Below are positions 50,301-62,945 of a stretch of 64,000 nt of DNA, in pieces. The translations under genes and the position numbers were made by a program. The stretch's first letter is position 1. Each line of letters begins with the position of its first letter. Source of the DNA: Neospora caninum Liverpool (taxonomy: Eukaryota; Apicomplexa; Conoidasida; Eucoccidiorida; Sarcocystidae); assembly GCF_000208865.1 (NCBI RefSeq), contig NC_018396.1, positions 2,256,630 to 2,320,629 on the forward strand, written 5' to 3'. The notes below the pieces were generated by a model, which ran no database searches, was not told the origin of the DNA, and worked only from the letters and a program-made list of their open reading frames with translations.

Positions 50301-52268
50301 GCGGCGACCCGCCGCCGCCACATGTGATAAGGAAAAATGATGCGCTGAATTTTAACTGGGTGAGAACTAACAGAAACAGAGACTCGTTCGTTCATGCACA
50401 GATAAATCTAGAACATGAATGTGGACTCGAACAGAGGCAGCTCGAAAAGAGAAATTTGAGTAGAGACCGAGTGCTGTCTTGAATGCGCTGGCTTTTTACC
50501 AGGATTTTCGGTGGAGCTGAGGCTCCACGGGCTCGATCTCGCAGGAACCTTCAGAGATCAGTGAAACAAACAACACATCTGGGGGGCGTTTCTGCCGCAC
50601 ATGGCGAGGTTGAAAACTGTAATGCGTTGAGAAAGTCGGCCGATACGCCATCCTAAACTGGGGAGCATTTTGCGGAAAGTGCTTTCTTTCTTGCGCCTCG
50701 AACCGGTTACCTGCGAGGTCCTCAACGAAATGGGGCGTCTCGACACGCCGACTCGAGACCCGTCTTTTGGATTTTCCTGGCAACCTGGCCAGCTGTTCAT
50801 CCAACAAATCGTTCTTTTCAGCGTAGGCTCACCTCATCGGCACCACTGAGGACGAATTGCTAGCTCTGTCTTTGGTGTTTCAAGTTACCTTGTCCCGTCG
50901 AGAGGCGGTCTTCGCAGGCACGCGCAGTCGAGACTGCAAAAGGCTGGGGTTGCGTCGCGAGAGGCGTTGTGGGGGCAAAGATCCGAAGATTCAAGTTCTT
51001 TCGGTGCACACGTGGCGGTGCTGGAGTCTACTTTTTTCTACAGGACATCTTTTTTTGTTAGTGGTATGATACAGCAGCGCTGTAAAGGCGTCGAGTGCGG
51101 TGTGTATCGGCAGGTTCTCAAAGACTGTCGGCTGTGTTTGACTTGTAGCCGGCACGACCACGAATAGGTGAAAGCTTCTATGACAGTCCAGCCGATCCAA
51201 ACAAGTCAACACATCTTTGCAGTGGCTAGGGTGTGCAGGATTGGAGATTCTGAATAGATGTCCTACGCGGTTTCGTTCCCGGTTTCGTTCTCTTTGTCGA
51301 CGAACAGCCCCAGTAACAAGCCCAAGGTCGGCACACACTGCGGCAGCGGCAAAGGCCACTCGCTGTGGCGACCGTTTGGGACTCTTTCTCGCGATTTCCC
51401 CAGCAGGCAGAGATGCGCGAGGCCCCAGCGACTTTTCGTCGTTTCCTCTGTAAAAAACTGTTTCCGCAAGGCACCGACTCTGACACCAGGAGCGGAGGAA
51501 AGAAAAATGAAGAGATGGAGACAGGGACAGAAGAGGGACATAGAGAAAAGGAAAGAAGGAAGACGAGAGAGGAGGAGAGAAAACTCGGAAGACTAAGAAA
51601 GATGACGAAAAGGGACGGCAGAGAGAACGTCGAAAGACAGTTTGCGAGTGGAATTTCTCGGTGTGTATCGGCATCCCTCCAAAAGCGGAGGATGGCTATG
51701 CGACATGCACATCTCGGCAACGCATGCACGGCAGCGATTTCCAGGTCTTCGGTTTCCTTCAGATTTTTTGCTGGGAAGAAATCGGGAGAAACACAGAAAC
51801 CGACTCGACAAGCGTCTGGATGCATCCCTTTCAACTCAGTATCAAACCTCGATGCGACGGGAGAAATCTCGCTCTTCGTCGGCGTGAGGGTTTTGTCTTG
51901 GCAGCACTAGAGACACAGCCTTCTTCACAAGACACTCCGACCCCTCGCCGTTTTCCTTTCTCCTTCTAACTCTTTCCTTTTCTTCTCCGTCTTTCCCCTT
52001 TTTCTTCTCTCTTCACATTCTCCGGCCACTTCTTTCCTTCTGCTGAGTGTGTCGGTTTTTTCTTCGCTGCCTGGCCAGAGTGTCGCCGCACCGGGAGAGT
52101 CTCCGTATTTCACGTATTGCCGAAATACCTTTTTCCAATTTCTCTGTTCGTCCCCCACCGCTGGGCCGCTTCCCTGCCGCTTCTCAGAGGCAAGCGTTTT
52201 CTTTGCACCGTCACAGCCGCTCTCACTTGGTCTTTTCTCCTTGCTCTCTGGCCATCGTTTCTTCCAGA
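47393..52268. other. Intergenic region between the ApiAP2 and CHMP7-like genes
   Basis: About 4.9 kb without a gene I can support. The first part should be the ApiAP2 3' untranslated region. A minus frame at 50496-50807 has plausible composition but no ATG and a stop immediately upstream. Purine-rich stretches at 51.48-51.62 kb and pyrimidine-rich sequence at 51.95-52.27 kb lead into the next gene and probably include its promoter and 5' untranslated region. Confidence 0.4.
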
Positions 52269-53432
52269 ATGCCGTACAGACCGGGCCCCGTGCCTCTGGG
52301 CGCACCGCCTGCAACTCCTGGCCGTTATCGCGATTTCTTGAAAGCAAACGGCCTTCTCGACACAAACGCACGCGCGTCTTCTCCTCCGCAGGCCTCTCTT
52401 TCTCTTCCTTCTCCCGCCAAACAGCCTCACTGCCCGACTGTCGCTTCCGCTCCGAGTTTCCTTCGTTCTCCCTCGGCCTCCGTCGCCGGTTGCTCTTCTT
52501 CTTTCGTCAGAGTAAGCGCCGTGTTGCAGGCAGAAGAAGGAAGCCGTTACACTCCCTCTCTCGCCTCTGCGCGCTTCCTACTTCCATCTCTTTCCTGTTC
52601 CTCGGTTCACGCACGTTTTCTGGACACCAGCTTCCTGGGTCCCTCCTGCTTCACCGCCTCTCTTCGCCACGCTGGCATTCTTTCGAAGCGCAGTCCTTTT
52701 GCTCTGTAGATCGTACCTTGTCTCAGCTAGACAAGCAGAGATGCTCACACAACCCTGTTCAGACTCGCACCCGAGTCTTCGTTTCTGTCTCTGCGCTGCG
52801 CCCCACCGCAGGAAGAACCGCCGGCGAGATGCGAGAGTGATGCCTTCTCTGGCCTTCCGGAAGATCCGCCTTCCTCAGGTGTGTATACACCTGAAAAGAT
52901 GCGACGCTCTTCCCTTCCCTTCCCGGAAGAAGCGCTGAGATCCGCTGACCCGGTGCTCCTCGATTTCCTTCAGTAAGCGAGCAAGCAACTCCTTTTGTCC
53001 AGACTCCGTTTCTCTTGTGAACACTCCGTCGCTTTTCCTTCCCCGTCTGGGCATGTGCTTTCAGTTGCTGACCCGAACACGCATGCAGAATTTCTCATTC
53101 ACGCAAGTACTCTCTGTGAATGGATCTGGGAATCCCCACATACGGAATATATATATATATATATATATATAGGTATACCTTAATGCATGCAGAGATGTGC
53201 ATAAAGAAAACTATACATATACGCACAGCGTGGCGTCTTTTTTGTGCCCATCTTGATTTCTGGATACTTTGGTCTTAAAATCAGGACGAGGTCCGGAAGG
53301 TTATACACGTAGGTGTACGTGCACCTCAGCAGAGGGGACAAGCATGCAAACGCTCGTGTGCCTGGCGCACGCCTGTTATCGTTAGCACTCGAGCTGTCTG
53401 TGGCGCCCTCTACCTTTTTGCATGCAATACAT

Positions 53433-53469
<37 letters not shown>

Positions 53470-56400
53470 TCCGCACGCATGCGCGTGCTTAGATCAAGCC
53501 CGTGTCTCGCGCCTTTTTCGTTTCACGTGTGAATTTTGACGCACCCGAGCGGAGTTGTTTTCTGCAGACACCTCGAGCAGTTGTCTCCGGCGCAGAGACG
53601 CTTCTTGATGAGCCCCTACCTGCCAGAACGCGATCGCACTCCTGCCGCCGTGGGAAGTCCCTTCCAAGAAAGTGGAAAACTCGAATTCTGGACGCGAGTA
53701 GGTGCAAAGGCCCGCCTCCTTGTCACAGAGATGCGCGGAGCCGACGAAAACCGGGAACTGGCGAGTTGTACAGACACCGCAAATTCGCATCTACACCTGC
53801 TTCCTTCGCAGATGTTGCTCTCCACACGGACCTCTGCGACATTCCGAAAAAGTCTGAAGAGCTGCCTAGTCGGCGAAGCCTGCCGGTTTTAGGGTCGACT
53901 CGCGTCCGACTTAGCCTGGCCGTCTTGAAATAAGCATCTCAGTTCCTTCACCAGTTGCAGAGACATCATTTATCTACATATATATGTATATATATGCGTA
54001 TACCTGCCATATTCATACGCATCTATGTTCATGTCTCTCTGTGAATATAGATGCCTCTGTGAGAACGTTTATGCATGTGAATTTGTAGCACAGGCATGAC
54101 AATGTCTATAGTTACCTACTTACATGGGGTTGTCGAATTGGCGCATGCCGAGGTGCGTCGGGGGCTGTGTGTTTTCAGGCTTCCGATGCGCTTTGCCGTC
54201 TCCGTGGAAATCCGTTTTTTCCTTCTTCGGCTCTCGCGCGTTTCCTACCTGCTCTCCTCGGCTCGACAGAATGTCCCTGGACCCTCATGGGTAAAGCGAA
54301 CGACAGGGGACGAGAAAGAGCGAGAAAGGAGAAAGAGAAACCGAAAGCAGAAAGAAGACGAGAAGGGAAGCGTGGACAGGGGGCGAGACGGAGATGTCTC
54401 GCGGTGAACTGTGTGTTTTCCGTCCCTGATGCAGCTTCGCCTTTTGTCGGTTCCTCCTTTTCGTCCAGATCCTCAGCGTCTCCTTCGAGGCCTCTGCGAC
54501 GCAGGAGCTGTCAGGCGAGCTGCCGACTTGAGAGAGGTCTACGGCGCTGCCTCGCGGCGAGCGACTCAGGATGCGCAAACGGAAATGAAAGGACGGTCCG
54601 AAGAGAAGAGTCACACGCTTTTCGAATCTGTCCTGGGCGTGCAAAGCCCGCAGAACCCCGCTGCCCCTTTCCTCGGTGCTCCCCTGTCTCCCTCGCCGTC
54701 TCAAGCTGCCTCCTCCCCACTCTCTTCCCTTTCGTCGCGACACCAAGTCGCTCCTTCCCCCTCTTCTTCCTCTTCTGCTCTCTCTTCTTCCTCTTCTTCT
54801 CTCTCTTCTTCCTCTTCTTTGTCTTCTCTTTCCTCTCTGTCGTCTGTGTCTTCGCTGCTTCTGGAGAAGGCGGCGCCAGTGTGCCGGAGTATGTACACCC
54901 GAGTTGACAGAACCGCGCACCGTGCGTTGGCTGCGGCGTACCGGAAGGTCCAAAGCTCTCTGCAGAGTAGAGATAAACGCGAGAGTGTCTCAGCGCGCAA
55001 GAGGCGAAGAGGTGAAGAGGACGGGGGGACGAAGAGGCGAGCACTAGACAAGAGCCGCGAAACAGACAGCGACGTGTACATCTGCACAGCTGCGATGGAG
55101 GTAAACAGTCTTTGGTGAAGAATGAGTAGCCCAACGTCACTCTTTGTCAACTGTGCTCAACTGACGGTATACATTTTTGCGGTCATCCGTACATCTTTGC
55201 ACATGCAAAATGAATATCTGAGTGTCTCTTCTGTGAGTGCTCCCTCGTGATTCAGCCTCGTATGTATCCATGCATCAAACATATATATATATATATATAT
55301 ATCTGTATATGTATGTATGTTTTATGCGGGTATGTGTAGGCGCACGTGTACTGAAGTTGTGTGTTCCTCTTGTTAGGAACGTGATTGAGGTATTGAAAAG
55401 AGCGCGTCTGTGTCTCGAGGTTCAATGAGGTGGAGTGGGAGAATGAAATCCAACCCACTTTCAGCCGTGTTAACCGTACCTGTGCGGGGTGGTGCACAGC
55501 AATCACGAAGAACGTGTTTGTGTGCATATCTCACAACTGGAGTCCGTTTTCCCCCTGGCCATTCCGCACAGAGGAGACGGTTGTGTTTGTCGCCGCACGA
55601 GCCCTTTCCTGTGCATGCAGGAATGGACAGTTGAATTCATCCACTGGCTGCGCACGGCCCAGGCGCCTAAGGAAGGAAATTTACTGGTGAGACGCGATGC
55701 CTTTTCAGGAAAGAAGGAAAGTTGCAAGAGAGGACGAAGGGCGAGAGGAAAAGATGCGAGAGGCTGACAGAATAGACACGGCACCCCTGAGGAGCCTCCT
55801 GGCGTCTGTGCTCTCCGTTCTGGGATTTCTGGTACTTGGAGGCCTTTGCTGTTGTGGACTAGAGTGCACACTATGGAGAGAAAGCCTTTGAAGCGGAACG
55901 CAGAAACACGTGTTGTAGCGGCTCTCTCCACAGAGAGATGCTTCCTTCTTCCGTCGCGCATGCAACCCCAGTCTGTCTTTGCACCCCGCGGCGAGGCAAA
56001 AAGGCGACGCGTCTCAATGAAAAAGAAGCGAGGGAGAGGATAGAAGAGGAAAAGAAAAAAGAGAGAAGGTGAAAGAGAGCAAGGTCGAAAGAAGAGGCGG
56101 AGAAAAGAGGGAGAGAGAAACGGTAGGTCTTGAAGAAGAAAACAAAAAGTTTCTCTCGGACGAGGCGGAAGCGAGTTTTTTGTGAGATTGCTGTGAGCTT
56201 TCTGCTCACATTTTCTTTTTTGCTGTCACATCTCTCTGGTCTTGAGAAACGCGGTGTTTGTTCTCGCGCCTGTCGGGTCTTTGTGTTTCTCCTTCCCGTA
56301 TCACCTCTGTTTAGTTCCTTTTGCTTTCTTGGCGCCTCGCTTCCAGGACGAGGAGGGGGAAGAACGGGAACTCGCCGCAGACGACGAGCATGCAGGGAGC

Positions 56401-59400
56401 AGAACAACCTTCCTCCTGCCTGAGCAACTTCTCCTGACCTTCTGGAAGACGCGCGAGACGCCGCAGGTGAAAAAAGCGAACCACGAATCAACCTGGCGCA
56501 AAAGGTCAAAACCATTATTTCCTGCTCAACAGCTCCTATTTTTATTTAGTTTTCACGCTTACATCTATACGCATATACATCTACATATGTATGTATCGAT
56601 GCAAAGATATTCATATATATATATATATATATGTAGGTATATGTACACCCTATATGTGGTGATCTGTGTTGGGCTCAGCGCAGATCCGTATGTGTACGTG
56701 TGTGCAGTGCGTTACTTGTATAAGTTTCGGTACAATCTGCGACCATGTCTTTGTGCTTGTTGACAAGTTGGTCCTTCCTGAACTTTCGACGAGTCGTTGC
56801 GGCTCCGTATAGCGAAGGGTGCATACGCTGCCCTATCTGCATCCATTTCGTACGTCTCGCCGTGGCTATAAGAGCAGTGAGTGAATATGGAAAAGGGGGA
56901 GAAGAGCGGATGCACTTTGAAGAACGGGACGGCGTTTTCAGAGGAAAAGGAGGGGCGAACGAAACAGTATGCCCAACGCTTCTCCCTCCGCAGGAAGAAA
57001 TCGGACGCCTAAAGAGCCATCCTTTCTTCTTTGTAGCTGGTTGTTTCTCCAGCTTTTATATCTTGTGTCCCTCGTCTGTTTCTCCTCTCTTTTGCCCTTT
57101 TGCACAGGTCTCGAGCTCGTCGTCTCTCCCTTCCTTCTCCTTCCAGTGCTTCCTCGGCTACCTTCTCAGTCGTCCTTCCTCTTCTTCCTCGTCTTCCTCT
57201 TCTTCCACGTCTTCCTCTTCTTCCACGTCTTCTTCCTCTTCTTCCTATTCATCTTCCTCCTGTTCCTCTCCTTCCTCTTCTGCCTCTTCTCCCGCCTCTC
57301 GTCTTCGAGTCAGTTTGTGTCACTTGCCGATTTCTGCGATGAGTTCGTCTTTGCCGTTGTCTTCCGATCGAACGGAGGATCAGGTCGGGAGAGACGCAGC
57401 GAGGACAGGAGACGCCCCTCAAGCGGCCGAGCGGAAAGAGTCTCTCTGGCGTCGTCTTCGCCGCCTGTGGTGGAAGTTGCGGGAGACGCCTGCGCGAGAC
57501 ACCGCACAACCCCACCTGCTCAGAGTTGTGAAACTCACATTCCGCGACACAGAACTCGCGGTAGGACACGCATGTAGAGGAAAAAACGGATGCGCCCAGC
57601 ACCAGCAAATGTCCAATAAATTCTTTTTTAGCATTCTTTCAACCTTTACCCAAATGCGGCTGTCGCGGCTGTCTGTTTTTGAAAAAGGTCAATCCACAAC
57701 GTTTTGTCGAACGTATTCATTATAGGGAATGCGTGTGTGTTTTACTGACGCCTGTGACTGCATGTGGCCACGTCCCCTTGCGACCGCGGCAGCTGAGGGC
57801 TTCTAAAACGCTTGAAAAAATCCAGAAATGGGAGGGAATTCTCAAAGCTCGCGACAAAGCTGCGCCGGCTGTCTGTGGAACAAGGTTCCCTCATCGAAGA
57901 CGTCACAGCTGTCGGACTGTCTCCTTTTTTCGCATGCCTCGGCTGTCCTTGGCCGTGCATTCTTTCAGTTCGGTTTTCTCTCCTTTTTTGCAACCTTCCC
58001 AGGTTACACAAACCGAGAAAAGCGGAGCTCTCTGTCGCCATGCGGCGCGCCAGCTCACGGCGTCAGCAGGCCGACTGCGCGATAAGTGAGAACGAGTGTA
58101 GTGAAGGCGCTGCCGCTCTCGTGGTGCCCTTCTTTTCTTCTTCTCTTTGTCTTTCCCTTCCTCTGTCACTTGCTTCTTTCTCTCCATTCTCAGTTTCACT
58201 CTCTTCTGTCTGCATTTTTTCTCGGCCCTTCTCCTTCTCTTCTTTTCCTTTGCCTCCGTTTCTTTCTTTTTTTCATTCTCTTCTCTCGCTTCCTCATTAT
58301 TCTCTTCTGCCCCGCTCTTCGCTTTCGTTCTTCGCTTCCCTCAACTCTCCCGCCCCGAGTGTTGTCTCTTGCCTGCCGTTGTCTCCCTACACCCGTTTCT
58401 CTCCCTTTCTCGGATGAGCACTCAACAAAGCGCTCCTTCTTCTCTCGGCGGCGCCGCGCGTCGCGTGCCCGTGGCAGTGTATGTACACCGCAAATCCATT
58501 TCGCTCTTGCTCGCTCTTCTTACCTCTTTTCGTTTTCGCTTTCCCCTCATTTCAGGATCGCCCACCTCCGGAACCAGGTCGTCGCGGCGGCGCGCGGTGG
58601 AGACCGCAAAAGTGAGAAAAAACCTCGCATTTCTTCTCGTATTTTCTGCTCTTACCTTCTCTCGGAAGACGGCGAATCGAACGCGGCGCGCGAGCTCCAG
58701 GCAGTCGCGTGTGCGCGGAAAACGGCAGTCTTTCTCGACTTTTTGCGAAAAAAACTGCGTGGTTGAGTCGATGCCCGCGAGATGTTTTCCCGAGCAAAGC
58801 AAGTCGGAGCTCTTTCAAACGGAGGGAACGCCGCGGTGTCTGTTTTTTCTTTTCGACGTGCACGTCGTCGCTTGTGTTCTTCTTCCTTGTGGGCCGCCGA
58901 GGCGATGCATCTCTACAGACGTTGGACTGAAGACAGAGACAGCTCTGCTGGGCCTTTCTCTGCGCTTTCCTTTTATATGCACACTCTTGTTTTTCGGCGC
59001 ACATCGATATCGCACGATGCCGCGATTCTTCCCTCTTTTTCTCTCAGGTGCGTCCCACCTTCTTCGCTTCCTCAAGCAAGTGGAACAACGCCGCGATGAA
59101 GTTGACTTTCTTCTCTTGCAGGTGCGCCTCTCTCCCCACTTAACAACGCTCTCAGTCTTTTCAGGTGTCCAGGGCAAAAAGCTCAGAAGAAAGATCAAGA
59201 GAAAGAAGAAAGATCGAGAGAAGATAAAGGAGAGGGGAGAGACAACCCAGGGGACAAGAAGGGGAGGAAAAGGTCCGGAGATGCCAGAGAGCCTCTGTGA
59301 ACTGTTTTTGTGTTTTATTCTTTTCCTTCATCGATTGATCTGACTTCCTCTTCATTATCTCAGTTCCTGTTTGATGCGCCACTCCTTTTTCCCTCGTGTT

Positions 59401-61346
59401 TGCTTCCTCGTTTCTGCTTTTTCCTCTTCTTCCATTGTTCCTCATGTTCTTCTCTTCGTCCCGCTTGTCACATGCCTTTCTTTGTGTCTCTCTCTCTGCG
59501 CGCATGTCCCTTCCCCCCTTCCTTTTTGTTGTCTCTTTTCCCCCTTCCTCTCTCGTCTTTTTCGACCTCTCTGCTTCTGGGCTCCGTCGAGCGCCTTTGC
59601 CAACCTCCAGTGTTTTCCTACGTTTCGCCTGTCATTTCCGCTCCAGCATGTCGTCGCCTCTCCTTCTTTTCCATGCTCTGCGTTTCCTTTTTCAGGTCGA
59701 GAATTCTCTCGGCTGCCAGGCTCGCATCCGGTCGCTCAGCGTCGTCGCGGAAACCCTGGCCGAAAACGATCAGGTTCTCGAAAGTCATCGACAGTAAGAC
59801 TCTCTCGCTCTCTCACTCGCGTGTCCTTCCATCTCATCTTCCTCTTTCTCTGTATACACGTCGGCACGTGTATGTACGCCGCTCTGTCTACATGCGGATC
59901 TATGGACATATATATGTGTATGTAAGTATATGTGTGTATACGTAGATGGGTATTCGTGGTGTATCGGCGTCTGTTCCTTAAGTATCTATTTTTGTATGCC
60001 TGCATCTCTATCTGTACATAGATGTATGCATCTTTGTTTCCTTCTCTCTCCCACGCGTGTTTCTCTCTCTTCTTGCTTCCATCCGTCTCGTGGTTCGGTA
60101 TTTTTTTCTCAGTTTCTTGTCTTGGCTGCATTCTTTTCTTCAGAAGCAGTGCCGCACTACTCGGTTTGTCTCCCGAGAGCCTCACGGCCACGATCGCAGA
60201 AACGCGAGAGACGCAAGAGGCCGTTCAGCGCGTGGCGGATACGTTCCAAGTCTTCATCTCCCCGGGTGTATCTCCAGCGGTAATCTCCACACGAAAAAAC
60301 AAACACGCAAAGAACTTCTAAACGAGCTCACCCTATGCGACACAGTATATGCGTGTGTATAGCCGTATACGCATGTGTTACACGCATACGTCTAGATATA
60401 GATATCTACATATATGTGTGCCTATGATGGTCCATTTATGCGTAGATCGGAGCATGCATCTTCGTGTTTTGATCCACGCATTCCCAGCTGTGCATGGATG
60501 GGTTTTTAGACAACGCTGGAGAGACGCAACAGCAGAAACTTCTTTCGGAGCGGAGAGGTCTCCGTTACGGGATCAATGTGAAAAAAAAGGATCGGCAGGC
60601 ACTGAACAGAAACGTTAGAGACAAATGCGCACGCAGCACTCGCGGGTCTCCATATATCCGTCTATACATATCAGTATGTAGACACACGTTTTCCCATATT
60701 GATCTATGCAGACGCAAGATATCTATTTATGCTTGTATAAATCTGTGTGCCATAGCGTGTGGTAAGTTGCTTTTTCGTGTTTCCTTCTCTCGTTTGGACT
60801 GGCACTCGAGAGCGAGATTGTCTTTGCGTCTCGTCCTCGTGGAAGCTGTGGCGAGTATTTGCGCAAGACGCGAGGGCCCGCTTCGAGTGTTTGTGTTTTC
60901 AGGACGCCGATGGAGCTTTGAATGCAGAGTTGGAAGACCTCGAGAGACGCGTTCTTGAAGAGAAGACGGCGTCTCTTCTCTCTGCCTTGCCCGAGGTTCC
61001 TCAGGCGCTGTCTCCTCTCGCTTGCTCGCCGCTCCGCGTTGTCTCTCCCCGCCGCGCGTCTCCGTTCCTCCCGCGAGTTGCACTACTCGCAGGCCGCAAG
61101 ACAAGCGCCGCGCGGCCGACAAGGAACCTTCCAGGGGGTCAAAAACGCACAAATTTGTCGGTTTCTTCTCTTCGGCCTCCCTCTTCGATCCAAACAAAGT
61201 ACAGAAAGGGAAACAACCATTCCACCTCTCGCCTCGCCAAACGCAGACAACCGCCGCTCCCCTCTTTCCCGTCTTCCGCGTTTAGACATCCACATGCTCT
61301 AAACACAGAGAGAACGCGCGAGTTTACCTTAGGCAGTCTCGGCTAG
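52269..61346 (+). CDS. CHMP7-like ESCRT-III (Snf7-domain) protein, 15 exons
   Basis: Exons: 52269-52511, 52812-52972, 53568-53697, 54435-55100, 55621-55686, 56347-56466, 56994-57032, 57108-57560, 57793-57918 (uncertain), 58003-58085, 58556-58611, 59048-59121, 59696-59793, 60144-60279, 60903-61346. Phases agree, giving about 964 residues. The C-terminal part has Snf7/ESCRT-III order. A basic helix (RLRDKIAHLRNQ) runs into AARGGDRKSASHLLRFLKQV, which matches the alpha1-alpha2 pattern of a small-residue/Gly-Asp-Lys turn then Leu-rich helix. Later come ETQEAVQRVADTF and an acidic ALNAELEDLERRVLEEKTAS followed by LPEVP, as in CHMP C-termini. The N-terminal part has FW-type winged-helix-like pieces (KLEFWTRLRLL, LLLTFWKTRE), like the ESCRT-II-related half of CHMP7. 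Long Ser tracts interrupt it. ESCRT-III remodels membranes; CHMP7 acts at the nuclear envelope in animals. That role here is inference. Confidence 0.6.
53147..53171. repeat. TA microsatellite, CHMP7-like gene intron 2
   Basis: An uninterrupted AT/TA run after cacatacgga. It is intronic in the model. Confidence 0.9.
53437..53466. repeat. TA microsatellite, CHMP7-like gene intron 2
   Basis: A second AT/TA run, about 30 bases long, lies 100 bases before the exon 3 acceptor and near a TTTGCATGCAAT word. Confidence 0.9.
54760..54850 (+). repeat. TCTTCC-type tract coding poly-Ser in the CHMP7-like gene
   Basis: CTTCTTCCTCTTCT-like repeats inside exon 4 give a run dominated by Ser with interspersed Leu. 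A second such tract is in exon 8 (about 57175-57300). Both are low complexity insertions within the N-terminal half. Confidence 0.8.
55281..55302. repeat. TA microsatellite, CHMP7-like gene intron 4
   Basis: Eleven AT units precede ctgtatatgtatgtatg. They are intronic in the model. Confidence 0.9.
56612..56632. repeat. TA microsatellite, CHMP7-like gene intron 6
   Basis: An AT run inside a stretch rich in tata/catgta words. It is intronic in the model. Confidence 0.85.
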
Positions 61347-62945
61347 AGGACAGCAAGGCACATCTCCAGAGAGGAGAAAACTCAAAAGGCGCATCCAACT
61401 GAGCAACTGACGAATGTCACCAAGCAGGTCGGCGCAGAGCTGCGCTTTGAGTCCATGTTGAGCTGTACTTCTTTGCGTGCACATAGCCAGTGTAGACGAA
61501 TCACTCATCTGCATACCATGTACATTCCTTTGTCTACCTAAACATATATTCATACATATATACATATACATATATATATATATCGAGGTGCGTTGTCGAA
61601 GTGTATTCGCAAATCAGTACATCGCGAGGACGCGTTGGAGGGGTGGGATCTTCGATTTCCACCAGTCTCTTGACCTCTGTGTGTAGACTGGCGCCCTCCC
61701 TAATTGTTCCACATCCCTACGTTCCGACTTATGTCGAGGCAGACTCGCAAACTCACTTGAGAGAAGCACCGCCCGTGCAAGTCTTGTCGACTTTTTCTTG
61801 AATTTCTTTCTCGCTTGTCGGAGACAGGAAATGCGATGGTGCATGCGTCCTGGCTTTTGATCCTGGCCAGCCACGCGAAAAATCAAAAGCGCGAACGGGC
61901 GCGTTTTTCGAAAATCTTGTCTCCACTTGGTCCGTCTTGCGGCGGTGTGCTGTAGCAGGCGACTTCAGAGGTCCCCGGTAGAATGTTTTTTATGGTCGGA
62001 TTGTCACATTCTCGATTTTTGGTTTTTCGTAAACCACTTTCAACATTCTCTCCCTTCATGCGTCTTTCGATCTGTGTCGCCGCTTGGGTTTCTTTCGAAA
62101 GCGAACCTTTCTCTGGCGCGGAAAAATTCGCCAGTTCCCCGCCGTGGACGCTTCGTCACAAGTCCACACAGAGCGTCGCGCACATTTCCATTCTAGTGCC
62201 TAAAATTCTCAGTTGAAGTCTCATTGTTTGCGATTCCTTCGATGCCGATGCCCGCGAAAAGGTGCATTACCCCAACAGTAAAAAGGGCGACGACACGCAT
62301 ACACAGACGTACCTATTCACTGGCGCATAAAAAACAACAACAGATAACTGACCTCGGTGGGAGCCTTACATTCACTATGCCCCATACTCAACTGTACGCA
62401 CATAACTGCGCCTGCATAATCATACGCATTCATATATATATATATATATATATATACTTATGTGTATATATGTGCGTGGGCGTCAAGGATAGATGTGCAG
62501 ATGCGTAATGTGGGACATAGGACAGGCGGTGTGAAGGTGTTCTGTGGACTCTCCTCGCTTCCAGAAGGGGAGTTTGTGGCAATTTGCGGAGTTAGACCGC
62601 CAGCCTTAACGACTCTTTCTTTCAAGTCTCTCTTCCAGGCGAGCAAGAGACATTCGCCCTTGGAGAATGTGCTTGGCTTGAACCGTTTATTTCGCACAAC
62701 GTCACAAAAGGCCACCCCTACACAAAACAGCGACGCTTGAGGTCTCCTGCGCTCCCTGGTTCGAAGCAAGCGAGGTCTGCGCCACCGTTTCCTTCTAGCT
62801 GGGTCCACTCAACTGTTGTTTATAGTGGTGCTCGTCACGAGGAGGTATCTTCCCGCAAGGTACTCGGGAAAACTGTGTTTCGAAAGCTGCAATTCTACGG
62901 CAGGTGGTGCGACTTGTGTTTCTACGCTTCTGAACGCGTACTTCA
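61347..62945. other. Intergenic region with TA microsatellites
   Basis: It separates the stop of the CHMP7-like gene from the next start on the same strand, so it should hold one 3' untranslated region and one promoter. TA-rich runs lie near 61565-61583 and at 62432-62455. Frames here carry no recognisable content. Confidence 0.45.
62432..62455. repeat. TA microsatellite upstream of the right-edge gene
   Basis: Twelve AT units lie after cgcattc, about 490 bases before the predicted start at 62946. Confidence 0.9.

Noticed and set aside
50496..50807. 103-codon minus-strand frame with plausible composition
   Set aside because: No in-frame ATG, a stop immediately upstream and no pyrimidine-rich acceptor.
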